A stretch of 30,045 nt of DNA from Clostridiales bacterium UBA1206 (GTDB lineage: Bacteria; Bacillota; Clostridia; Oscillospirales; CAG-382). The position numbers were made by a program, and so were the translations under genes. The stretch lies in the NCBI GenBank assembly GCA_002310055.1, contig DBXS01000006.1:1-30045 (forward strand), given 5' to 3'. This document shows, piece after piece, positions 7,413 to 14,930 of this stretch. Within the stretch, counting starts at the first letter, position 1. The number at the start of each line of letters is the position of its first letter. The notes below the pieces were generated by a model. The model was given only the letters and a program-made list of their open reading frames with translations. It was not told the DNA's origin and ran no database searches.

Positions 7413-8111
7413 TCAACCCTGCCATCCGCCGTCGACGGGGATGACGGCTCCGGTGACATACGAAGCGCGGTCGGATATGAGGAATTCCACCGTATCGGCG
7501 ACCTGTTCGGGTCTGCCCAGCGTTTCCAGCGGGATTTCTTCAACGAGCATACGCACTTCCTCTACCGAAAGATACGCGTTCATATCGGTGTCTATTATCC
7601 CCGGTGCGACGCAGTTGACGCGGATCCCCGAAGGTCCAAGCTCTTTCGCAAGCGATTTTGCAAGCCCTATAAGCGCCGCCTTGGAAGCCGAATAGTCGGA
7701 TTCAGCCGAGCCGCCGTTTGCGCCGAATACCGACGAAACGAATATTATGACGCCGTATTTGCTGTTTATCATCCCGGGCAGGAACGCGCGAGTGCAGTTG
7801 AGTGCGCCGAAAAGATTCACGCCGTAAAGGCGGCGTTCTTCCTCGGGCGTAACGTCCTGGAACAGCGCTTTGAGCGAAACGCCCGCGTTGTTTACGAGCG
7901 CGTCGATATCGCCGGCCCGCGCCGCCAGCTCTTTGACCGCCTGCGCGTCCGAAATATCGCATTTTATCATTTTTATCCCGGCTTTTTCAAGCTCGCGCGC
8001 TTCGTATTCGCTGTTTTCGTACACGCCCGTCACGTCGTGACCGGCTTCAAGCAGTTTAAGCGCCGTCGCGCGGCCAATGCCGCGGGTCGCCCCGGTTACC
8101 AGAACTTTCAT
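7413..8111 (-). CDS. SDR-family 3-oxoacyl-ACP reductase-like protein
   Basis: A 232-residue classical short-chain dehydrogenase/reductase of the FabG type, using NAD(P)H. The cofactor motif TGATRGIG is at residues 6-13, NNAG at 74-77, the catalytic Ser at about 127, and the YSASK pair Tyr140/Lys144. The C-terminal SDRASYVTGAVIPVDGG is typical of FabG. FabG reduces 3-oxoacyl-ACP in fatty acid elongation, but no other fatty acid gene is nearby, so the substrate is open. The ATG overlaps the stop of the RNase J gene (ATGA), so the two are co-transcribed and probably coupled. Confidence 0.9.
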   Translation of the reverse strand: MKVLVTGATRGIGRATALKLLEAGHDVTGVYENSEYEARELEKAGIKMIKCDISDAQAVKELAARAGDIDALVNNAGVSLKALFQDVTPEEERRLYGVNLFGALNCTRAFLPGMINSKYGVIIFVSSVFGANGGSAESDYSASKAALIGLAKSLAKELGPSGIRVNCVAPGIIDTDMNAYLSVEEVRMLVEEIPLETLGRPEQVADTVEFLISDRASYVTGAVIPVDGGWQG

Positions 8112-9931
8112 TGTTCCGCCTCCGTTATTATGGGTATTATCACCGGCTTGCGGCGGGTCTTCTGCGAAATCACCGAAGCCATCTCCTCGCGCAGGCGCGC
8201 TTTAATGTTTTCGGGGTCGTCGCTCCCTTTGGCTATGGCGCGTTCCACGCTGCGCACCGCGACCGCCTTGAGCTCGTCGAAATTCCCGTCTTCGGAATAA
8301 ATGAACCCCTTGGCGTATATCTGCACGTCGCCGTACACGCTGCCGCGTGCGATATCGGCGCACACGCTCACGACCAGCACGCCGTCTTCGGCGAGCCGTC
8401 TTCTGTCGCGCAGCACGCCCGAACCCACGTCGCCCACGCCGTTGCCGTCTACCAGCACCTGACCGCAGGTGACGTCGCCGCTTATTTCGAACGTGTGCCT
8501 GCCCAGCTCTATGACCTTGCCGGTCTCGGGGATTATTATATTATCGGCCGGCATCCCCATTTCGAGCGCGAGCTCGGCGTGGCGCTTTAGGTGACGGTAT
8601 TCGCCGTGCACCGGCATAAAGCATTCGGGCCGCGTAAGCGCGTGCATCATTTTAAGTTCCTCGGCGCTCGCGTGGCCGGAAACGTGCACCGCGGTCACCG
8701 AATCGTTCACCACCTCGGCGCCGCGTTTGAGCAGGCCGTTGATGATGTTTATGACCATTTTTTCGTTGCCGGGGATCGGCGAAGACGAAAGTATTATCAG
8801 GTCGTTTTTGCCCACCGAGATCTGCCCGTGTTCGCCCGCCGCCATGCGGTAGAGCGCCGACATCGGCTCGCCCTGGCTGCCCGTGGTGATGAGCGTGGTG
8901 CGGCACGGATCGCAGTATTTCAGGTCGCCCTGTTCCACGAGTATGCCGTCGGGGATCTGCATATATCCCAGCCGTATCGCCGCGTTGACTATGTTCACCA
9001 TCGACCTGCCCGCGAGGAAGACTTTTCTGCCGTATTTGGCTGACATATTTATCATCTGCTGCACGCGGTGGATGTTGGAAGCGAACGTCGCGGCGATGAT
9101 GCGGCGGTCCTTGAGCGCGAAGTATGGTTCCAGCGAACTGTACAGCCGCGCTTCGGAAGGCGTGTATCCGGGGCGTTCCGCGTTGGTGGAATCGCACATC
9201 AGAAGCCGCACGCCCTTGGCGCCCAGCAGCGCCAGCCGCTGCAGATCTATGGTCTCGCCCATAACGGGCGTGTGGTCTATTTTAAAGTCGCCGGTGTGGA
9301 TTATCCTGCCCGCCGGGGTCTCTATGCACAGCGCCACAGCTTCGGGTATGGAATGGGTCACCGAAATGAATTCCACCGAAAAAGCGCCGAACTTGAGCGT
9401 TTCGCCGGTTTTGACTTCTATAAGGTCCGCGTAATCGAGCAGGTCGTGCTCTTCCAGCTTGCCTTCCAGTATGCCCAGCGTCATCCGCGTGCCGTAGACC
9501 GGTACCGCGAACCGCTTTAAGAAATACGGCACCGCGCCTATGTGATCCTCGTGCCCGTGGGTGAGTATGAGCGCGCGTATCTTTTCGCTGTTTTCTTCCA
9601 GATACGTCATATCCGGTATGACCAGATCCACGCCGAACATCCCGCCTTCGGGGAACGAAAGACCGCAGTCGACCACGATGATATCGTTTTCGAATTCGAA
9701 AACGGTCATATTCCTGCCTATGCCGTCGGTGCCGCCGAGCGGGATAATGCGTACGGTCAGCTTGTCCTTTTTCTGCTTTTGCGCCTTTTTCGTCCGCTTT
9801 TCGGGTTCGGCGGGCTTCTTTTCTTTTTCCGCCTTGCGGGGCGGCTTTTCTTTATTTTTGGATTTAGTCTGCAAAAACAGATCGGTCTCGTCTTTTATCT
9901 GTTCTAAGGTTTTATTTTTGATTCTTGCCAT
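8108..9931 (-). CDS. rnjA: Ribonuclease J
   Basis: A 607-residue metallo-beta-lactamase/beta-CASP RNase with 5'-3' exo- and endonuclease activity in mRNA decay and RNA processing. The zinc motif HGHEDH is at residues 125-130, with TGDFKID and later GHASAEELKMM and MPVHGEYRHL as expected for beta-CASP RNases; the C-terminal domain is present. Typical RNase J is about 555 residues; the extra length is a Lys/Glu-rich N-terminal extension (about residues 20-57). The start has CGAGG 9 bases upstream and a strong promoter. It could be named rnjA or rnjB; only one copy is in view. Confidence 0.96.
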   Translation of the reverse strand: MARIKNKTLEQIKDETDLFLQTKSKNKEKPPRKAEKEKKPAEPEKRTKKAQKQKKDKLTVRIIPLGGTDGIGRNMTVFEFENDIIVVDCGLSFPEGGMFGVDLVIPDMTYLEENSEKIRALILTHGHEDHIGAVPYFLKRFAVPVYGTRMTLGILEGKLEEHDLLDYADLIEVKTGETLKFGAFSVEFISVTHSIPEAVALCIETPAGRIIHTGDFKIDHTPVMGETIDLQRLALLGAKGVRLLMCDSTNAERPGYTPSEARLYSSLEPYFALKDRRIIAATFASNIHRVQQMINMSAKYGRKVFLAGRSMVNIVNAAIRLGYMQIPDGILVEQGDLKYCDPCRTTLITTGSQGEPMSALYRMAAGEHGQISVGKNDLIILSSSPIPGNEKMVINIINGLLKRGAEVVNDSVTAVHVSGHASAEELKMMHALTRPECFMPVHGEYRHLKRHAELALEMGMPADNIIIPETGKVIELGRHTFEISGDVTCGQVLVDGNGVGDVGSGVLRDRRRLAEDGVLVVSVCADIARGSVYGDVQIYAKGFIYSEDGNFDELKAVAVRSVERAIAKGSDDPENIKARLREEMASVISQKTRRKPVIIPIITEAEQ

Positions 9932-9965
9932 ATATATTTACCTCGTAATGTGTTTCTTTGCTCAC

Positions 9966-9994
9966 ATTATGCGCCTTTTCACGCCGTGTGTCAA
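9966..9994 (-). promoter_or_regulatory. Strong SigA-type promoter of rnjA
   Basis: A perfect TTGACA (9994-9989) and a CATAAT (9971-9966) separated by 17 bases on the minus strand. The RNase J start codon lies 35 bases downstream. This should drive rnjA and the coupled reductase gene. Confidence 0.75.
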
Positions 9995-10110
9995 TAGACG
10001 CAAAATGTCATATATTGTACTGTGGGAGCCGAAATGCATGAAAAACCGCCGTCTGCACGAAAATTTGGAAAAAAGTGCGTTTGCGTGACCGTTCTTTTGA
10101 CAATTTATTA

Positions 10111-10139
10111 TTGACTATTCGTGTCGAATATGATATTCT
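10111..10139 (+). promoter_or_regulatory. Predicted promoter of murA
   Basis: TTGACT (10111-10116) and TATTCT (10134-10139) are 17 bases apart, about 30 bases before the murA start. A nearby TTGACA (10097-10102) and TATGAT (10129-10134) lack suitable partners at normal spacing. Position and spacing are the only support. Confidence 0.5.
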
Positions 10140-10168
10140 ATATAAGACCTATAGAAAGGATACGATCC

Positions 10169-11455
10169 ATGGAACGCATTGTAATAAACGGCGGCAGAAA
10201 ATTAGGCGGAAAGATCCGCGTCAGCGGCGCCAAAAACGCCGCGCTCCCCATATTGTTTGCAACTATCCTCGCCGAGGATGTTTGTATAATAGAAAATTTA
10301 CCCGAGATCAGCGACGTCACCGATTCGCTTGAGATCCTGCGCGCGATGGGCGCTTCGGTCACCATGCTCGACCTCACCACCGCAAAGATCGACACCACGC
10401 ATATAGTGTGCGGAACCGCTCCGTACGAGCTTTCTTCGGCTATGCGCGGTTCTTATTACGTCCTGGGCGCCGAGCTTTCGCGCTTCGGCAAAGCCAGATC
10501 CGCCATCCCCGGCGGGTGCGATTTCGGCGTGCGCCCCATTGACCAGCATATCAAGGGTTTCACCGCGCTGGGCGCCGACGTCGCTACCGATAACGGCTAC
10601 GTCGTTTGCGACTGTCACGGCAGACCCAAGGGCGCCGGTATATACCTGGATATGGAATCGGTCGGCGCGACCATCAACATAATGCTCGCCGCCTGCAAGG
10701 CCGAAGGCCAGACGGTCATCGACAACGCCGCGCGCGAGCCGCATATTGTCGACCTTGCCAACTTCTTAAACGCCTGCGGAGCCGATATTTCCGGCGCCGG
10801 CACCAGCGTCATAAAGATCAAAGGCACAAAACGTCTTCACGGCGTGACCTACGCCATCATTCCCGATATGATCGAGGCGGGAACATATATGATCGCCGCC
10901 GCGGCAACGAAGAGCCACGTCGAGATCACCAACGTAATCCCCAAGCACCTTGAGTCGGTGACGGCAAAGCTTTTGGAAATGGGCGTGGACGTCGTTGAAA
11001 ACGACGAATCGGTCGTCGTCGACGGCGATAACGAACTGACTCCGGTCAGAGTCAAAACGCTGCCGTATCCCGGCTTCCCCACGGATATGAACCCCCAGAT
11101 GTGCGCGCTTATGTGTCTGGCGCAGGGCACCAGCTATATGAACGAAGGCGTGTTCGAAAACCGTTTCCGCTACACCGGCGAGCTTGCAAAGATGGGCGCT
11201 TCCATCAAAGTCGACGGCAAAATGGCTGTAATAGAAGGCCTCGGCAAGCTGCAGGGCGCGTGCGTGCGCGCGGTCGACCTGCGCGCCGGAGCCGCCATGG
11301 TCATAGCCGGTCTCGCCGCAGAGGGCGTCACTTATATAGAAGATATCCGTCATATAGAGCGCGGCTACGAGGACCTTGTCGGCAAACTTGCCAACGCCGG
11401 CGCCGACATCCGCCGCGAGACGGTCCCCGAGGAAGCGGTGCAGAAAGCCAACTAA
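10169..11455 (+). CDS. murA: UDP-N-acetylglucosamine 1-carboxyvinyltransferase
   Basis: Transfers enolpyruvate from PEP to UDP-GlcNAc, the first committed step of peptidoglycan synthesis, and is the target of fosfomycin. Lys22-Asn23 lie in SGAKNAALP and the fosfomycin-sensitive Cys117 in IPGGCDFGVRP, so the enzyme looks active and of the sensitive type. I chose the ATG at 10169 (428 residues) because a GAAAGGA lies 8 bases upstream and the protein then begins MERIVINGG as in the family. A GTG at 10121 would add 16 residues and overlap the promoter. The 3' end overlaps the convergent phosphoesterase gene by 4 bp. Clostridia often carry two copies; a second would be elsewhere. Confidence 0.97.
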   Translation: MERIVINGGRKLGGKIRVSGAKNAALPILFATILAEDVCIIENLPEISDVTDSLEILRAMGASVTMLDLTTAKIDTTHIVCGTAPYELSSAMRGSYYVLGAELSRFGKARSAIPGGCDFGVRPIDQHIKGFTALGADVATDNGYVVCDCHGRPKGAGIYLDMESVGATINIMLAACKAEGQTVIDNAAREPHIVDLANFLNACGADISGAGTSVIKIKGTKRLHGVTYAIIPDMIEAGTYMIAAAATKSHVEITNVIPKHLESVTAKLLEMGVDVVENDESVVVDGDNELTPVRVKTLPYPGFPTDMNPQMCALMCLAQGTSYMNEGVFENRFRYTGELAKMGASIKVDGKMAVIEGLGKLQGACVRAVDLRAGAAMVIAGLAAEGVTYIEDIRHIERGYEDLVGKLANAGADIRRETVPEEAVQKAN

Positions 11456-12165
11456 TCGGCTTTGTCTATACGCATAGGTTTAAAGTTTATAACGTCTGCG
11501 GACACGCAATAGAGTCTTGCTCCCCCTATACGGGAAGCGAGACTTTCTGCTTTTATATTGTGCAGATGTCCGTAATAGCAGCGCTTTACGCCGAATTCCT
11601 CCAGCACGGCGGCGATGGGAGCGCACACGAGCTCGCCGTAAGCGGGCGGATAATGCAAAAACACCAGCGTTTCGGCTTCCGGATGTTCTTCTTTGAGCTT
11701 TTCGCCGCATTCCAGCGAAAGCCTCAGACGTCCCGCCTCGCGCGTGATTATCTGCTTGTCGGAAGTCGAAGGAGTCTCGGAAAGCGCCCAGCCGCGCGTG
11801 CCGCAGATTATGAATCCCTGTTCGTAATAGGCGTTGTTGTGCAGAAAGCTGACGGTGTCGAGCCCGTTTTTTTCGGTGAACGCCGTGAGCTTGCGCATCG
11901 TCTGCCACCAGTAATCGTGATTGCCTTTGGCAATTATTTTTTTGCCGTTCAGCGCGTGCACAAAGCGCAGATCCTCGGCGGAGCTGCAAAAGTTCATCCC
12001 CCACGAAACGTCTCCGGGTATGACGACGGTGTCTTCGGGCAGTACCGTGCTCTGCCAGTTATTCAGTATTTTTTCGGTGTGATTTTCCCATTTTGCGCCG
12101 AAAACGTCCATCGGTTTGTCGGCTGTCTGGGAAAGATGCAGGTCGGCAAGTACGTAAAGTGCCAA
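11452..12165 (-). CDS. Calcineurin-like metallophosphoesterase
   Basis: A 237-residue soluble metallophosphoesterase with the full set of metal-binding motifs: DLH at residues 8-10, GD at 51-52, GNHD at 81-84, His171 in FLHYPP, and GHLH at 199-202. Such proteins hydrolyse phosphoesters of nucleotides, lipids or proteins; the substrate here is unknown. It stands alone, convergent with murA and divergent from the DUF1540 gene. There is no signal peptide, so it should be cytoplasmic. Confidence 0.9.
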   Translation of the reverse strand: MALYVLADLHLSQTADKPMDVFGAKWENHTEKILNNWQSTVLPEDTVVIPGDVSWGMNFCSSAEDLRFVHALNGKKIIAKGNHDYWWQTMRKLTAFTEKNGLDTVSFLHNNAYYEQGFIICGTRGWALSETPSTSDKQIITREAGRLRLSLECGEKLKEEHPEAETLVFLHYPPAYGELVCAPIAAVLEEFGVKRCYYGHLHNIKAESLASRIGGARLYCVSADVINFKPMRIDKAD

Positions 12166-12182
12166 AAAACCACTCTCTTTGA

Positions 12183-12213
12183 TGAATTTATCCGCATGAA
12201 ACGGCGCATACTA
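12183..12213 (+). promoter_or_regulatory. Possible SigG-type forespore promoter of the DUF1540 gene
   Basis: GAATT (12184-12188) and CATACTA (12207-12213) are separated by 18 bases, close to the SigG pattern GMATR-N18-CATNHTA. The -10 is flanked by a 7-bp inverted repeat, GAAACGG (12198-12204) and CCGTTTC (12214-12220), which could be an operator. The fifth base of the -35 departs from consensus. The match is by eye only. Confidence 0.4.
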
Positions 12214-12236
12214 CCGTTTCGGGAGGGAAGTATTGT

Positions 12237-12410
12237 ATGAAAAACGAAGAAGAACGCAAACGCAATAAAGGCGTTTCGTGCAGTGTCGCCGAATGCGCCT
12301 ACCACTGCGGCGAAAACGCCTGCGCTGCCCGCACCGTGAGCGTGGGTCCGATCAATGCCAGATGCTGCGCCGAAACGGTCTGCGCGACGTTCAGGCCTAA
12401 AAGCGAATGA
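12237..12410 (+). CDS. Small cysteine-rich DUF1540 protein
   Basis: A 57-residue protein that begins MKNEEERKRN and then has seven cysteines: CSVAECAYHCGENAC (residues 15-29), a VSVGPIN strand, then CC at 43-44 and ETVCATF at 46-52. This matches DUF1540, a short family widespread in spore-forming Bacillota whose cysteine pattern suggests metal binding; function is unknown. A GGAGG sits 10 bases before the ATG. The stop codon directly abuts the thrC stop on the other strand, with no spacer. A SigG-like promoter precedes it, so expression late in sporulation is a reasonable inference. Confidence 0.85.
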   Translation: MKNEEERKRNKGVSCSVAECAYHCGENACAARTVSVGPINARCCAETVCATFRPKSE

Positions 12411-13859
12411 TCAGACGAACGACTTCACCGCATTTGCGATATCCGCGGGCGCCACGGTCTGCGTAAAGCGGTCGGGAACGCCGCGTATCCCCGCGATGGG
12501 CTGCGGTATCTCAAGTCCGGTGAATTCGGCGAGCGCGTCGGCGGCAGCAAAGCCTTCTTTGGCTTTTATGCCCAGCGCCGAGCATACCGCGGGCGCGAAT
12601 TTGAACGGCGAAGCGGTGGAGACCACCAGCATGGGACGGGTATCGCCCGTCTCTTTTTTATATACGTTCGCGGCGTGCAGTCCCGCCGCCGTGTGTGTGT
12701 CTATAAGATATGAATTCCTGCGCCAGCTTTCGGCTATGGCGAAAGACACCTGCTTTTCGTCGGCGTAATATGCGGCGAAATCGCGGCGCATTATCGCCAT
12801 GGTGCGGTCGTCTACTCGGAACGCGCCTTCCTCTTTGAGCTCGCTCATATACCGCGCGGTCTTTTCGGGGCCGCAGACCAGCCAGAGCAGACGTTCGAGG
12901 TTGGAGGAAATGAGTATGTCCATGCTCGGCGACGAAGTCAGGTAAAACTTGCGGCGCCTGTCGTAAACGCCTGTCTTGAAGAAATCGGTGAGCACGTTGT
13001 TGCGGTTGGAAGCGCAGACGAGCCTGCCTATCGGCGCGCCGGCTTTCTTTGCCATATACGCGGCGAGAATGTTGCCGAAATTGCCGGTGGGGACAGTTAC
13101 GCAGCATTCCTCGCCGATGTCGAGCGACGCCGAAACGTAGTACGCCACCTGCGGCACCAGACGGCCGAAATTGATGGAGTTCGCCGACGAGAAGAAACAG
13201 CCGCGCTCTTTCAGATATTCCTGCGTTGAAACGTCGCATAACACGGCCTTGACCGCGCTCTGGCAGTCGTCGAAATTGCCGTCCACGCCGAAAACCGCGA
13301 CGTTTCCGCCGCGCTGGGTGCACATCTGCTTTTTCTGTATTTCCGAAACGCCGTTTGCAGGGTAGAACACCGCGATCTTCGTGCCGGGGACGTCCGCGAA
13401 CCCTTCGAGCGCCGCTTTTCCGGTGTCGCCGGAAGTCGCCACGAGTATCACCGCATCGCCTTTTGCGCCCGAACGCTTTACTGAAAGCGCAAGCAGACGG
13501 GGCATAAGCTGCAGTGCCATATCCTTGAACGCGCAGGTCGGCCCGTGGTAAAGCTCCAGAAAATACGTGCCGCCCGCGTTCACAACGGGCGCGGCTCCGC
13601 CCGGGAACGAGCTTTCGCAGTACGCTTCGCGGCAGCTTTTTTCTATGTCGGCCTTGTCTAAATCGGTGAGATAAGCGCTTATCACGCGCGAAGCGCGGTC
13701 GGCGTACGAAAAAGGCATCATACCTATAAGCTCGTACTTGCTGAACTTGGGTATGGCGGTGGGGAAGAAAAGCCCGCCGTCGGGCGCGATGCCCGCTTTT
13801 ATCACTTCGCAGGGCTCGTATTGTTTAAACGCGGCGTCGCGCGTGGAAACGAATTTCAT
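12411..13859 (-). CDS. thrC: Threonine synthase
   Basis: PLP enzyme converting O-phosphohomoserine to threonine. The PLP lysine is Lys112 in GPTCAFKDMALQ, and the phosphate loop ATSGDTGKAA follows at about 145-154. The C-terminal region with AGIRGVPDRF is typical of the longer thrC class; 482 residues is in the normal range. It is the last gene of the rlmB to thrC run, 23 bases after yraN, with only a weak ribosome site. No other threonine gene is nearby and no T-box or leader peptide was seen in front. Confidence 0.96.
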   Translation of the reverse strand: MKFVSTRDAAFKQYEPCEVIKAGIAPDGGLFFPTAIPKFSKYELIGMMPFSYADRASRVISAYLTDLDKADIEKSCREAYCESSFPGGAAPVVNAGGTYFLELYHGPTCAFKDMALQLMPRLLALSVKRSGAKGDAVILVATSGDTGKAALEGFADVPGTKIAVFYPANGVSEIQKKQMCTQRGGNVAVFGVDGNFDDCQSAVKAVLCDVSTQEYLKERGCFFSSANSINFGRLVPQVAYYVSASLDIGEECCVTVPTGNFGNILAAYMAKKAGAPIGRLVCASNRNNVLTDFFKTGVYDRRRKFYLTSSPSMDILISSNLERLLWLVCGPEKTARYMSELKEEGAFRVDDRTMAIMRRDFAAYYADEKQVSFAIAESWRRNSYLIDTHTAAGLHAANVYKKETGDTRPMLVVSTASPFKFAPAVCSALGIKAKEGFAAADALAEFTGLEIPQPIAGIRGVPDRFTQTVAPADIANAVKSFV

Positions 13860-13882
13860 GATCTTTAACCAATGCTCGCTTT

Positions 13883-14299
13883 CTAAAACTCATTCTCGTG
13901 CATGACTATATCAAGCACTTCAAGGTCGCGCGTCATAAACACTTCCGCCACGTCGAAGCGGCGGCGTTTCACGCGCCTGTTTACCTGCCGCTTCAAAAGC
14001 GGCGAATATACCGGCAGCATACCGTTTTGTATCTGTTCGTACGCAAAACCCGCGGCGGCGTTTTTGATACGCGCGCGCTTCGCTGCGTCCACCGCCTCGG
14101 CGGGGGTGCCGAACGATTCGCCGGAACGCGTCTTCACCTCGACGAACGCCAAAACTCCGCGGCGGAACGCCGCTATGTCGAGTTCGCCGCCGTTAGTGGC
14201 GTAATTGCGCGCCACCACGCGCCATCCGCGCTTCTGAAGACGGCGCTCTACGGCGTCCTCACCAGCTTTGCCAAATGTCGAACTGTTCAATGGCGTCAC
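13883..14299 (-). CDS. yraN: YraN family (UPF0102) endonuclease-fold protein
   Basis: A 138-residue protein of UPF0102, which has a Holliday-junction-resolvase-like restriction endonuclease fold. The PD-(D/E)XK-like residues are visible: Glu14 in GKAGEDAVERRL, Asp41 in GGELDIAA, and Glu54/Lys56 in FVEVKTR. In many bacteria it sits next to rnhB, as here. The start is uncertain: a GTG at 14299 overlaps rnhB by 41 bp, and a TTG three codons later is an alternative. Biochemical function is unproven in most organisms. Confidence 0.92.
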   Translation of the reverse strand: MTPLNSSTFGKAGEDAVERRLQKRGWRVVARNYATNGGELDIAAFRRGVLAFVEVKTRSGESFGTPAEAVDAAKRARIKNAAAGFAYEQIQNGMLPVYSPLLKRQVNRRVKRRRFDVAEVFMTRDLEVLDIVMHENEF

Positions 14300-14894
14300 C
14301 CAGCGTCTTGCGCAAAAACGACCTTCTGTGTACGGGAGCGGGTCCGTTCTTCAATATGGCCGCTTTGTGCTGTTTTGTAGCGTAACCTTTGTTTTTGGTG
14401 AAATTGTAGCCGGGGTAGAATTTGTCCATCTCTTCGCAGAAACGGTCGCGTTCGACCTTTGCGAGTATCGACGCCGCCGCTATGGAAGGCGATCTCGCGT
14501 CGCCCTTGACGACCGGCACGGCGCGGATATTGAAATCGCGCACTATGTTGCCGTCTATCAGCGCAAGGTCGGGCGTTTTCCTTAACCCCGCTATGGCGCG
14601 GCGCATGGCGAGCATCGAGGCGTTGAGTATGTTTATCGCCTCTATCTCGTAGACTTCGCCGTGAGCCACGGCGAAATCCAGCGCGTTTTCGCGGATGATA
14701 TTGTAAAGCTCTTCGCGTTTTTCGGGCTTTATGCGTTTGGAATCGTCGAGCCCTTCGATCACCAGCCCCACGGGCAGTATGACCGCCGCGGCGAACACCG
14801 GCCCGGCGAGCGGACCTCTCCCCGCCTCGTCGCAGCCGCAGATAAGTCCGGCGCCTTCGGAATAGTATTTCTTTTCTATTTCCCAATCGAGCAT
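14259..14894 (-). CDS. rnhB: Ribonuclease HII
   Basis: Cleaves the RNA strand of RNA-DNA hybrids and removes single ribonucleotides from DNA. The signature CGCDEAGRGPLAGP (about residues 19-32, acidic pair Asp22/Glu23) and a LALIDGN motif with the third aspartate are present; 211 residues is normal. AAGGAG lies 8 bases before the ATG. It overlaps yraN at its 3' end and follows the large membrane protein gene by 36 bases. Confidence 0.97.
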   Translation of the reverse strand: MLDWEIEKKYYSEGAGLICGCDEAGRGPLAGPVFAAAVILPVGLVIEGLDDSKRIKPEKREELYNIIRENALDFAVAHGEVYEIEAINILNASMLAMRRAIAGLRKTPDLALIDGNIVRDFNIRAVPVVKGDARSPSIAAASILAKVERDRFCEEMDKFYPGYNFTKNKGYATKQHKAAILKNGPAPVHRRSFLRKTLGDAIEQFDIWQSW

Positions 14895-14930
14895 AGCCGT
14901 CGCTCCTTTTCTATATTTTTTACAGCCGTT

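Noticed and set aside
10121..10168. An extended start for murA at a GTG
   Set aside because: It overlaps the predicted promoter and lacks a ribosome site; the ATG at 10169 has both a good site and the family N-terminus.
12166..12236. The inverted repeat at 12198-12220 as a transcription terminator
   Set aside because: The stem is only 7 bp with a 9-base loop and no T-run, and it lies between divergent genes where no transcript ends.
11456..14300. A T-box or threonine attenuator for thrC
   Set aside because: Only 23 bases separate yraN and thrC, too short for a leader, and no T-box sequence was seen upstream of the operon.
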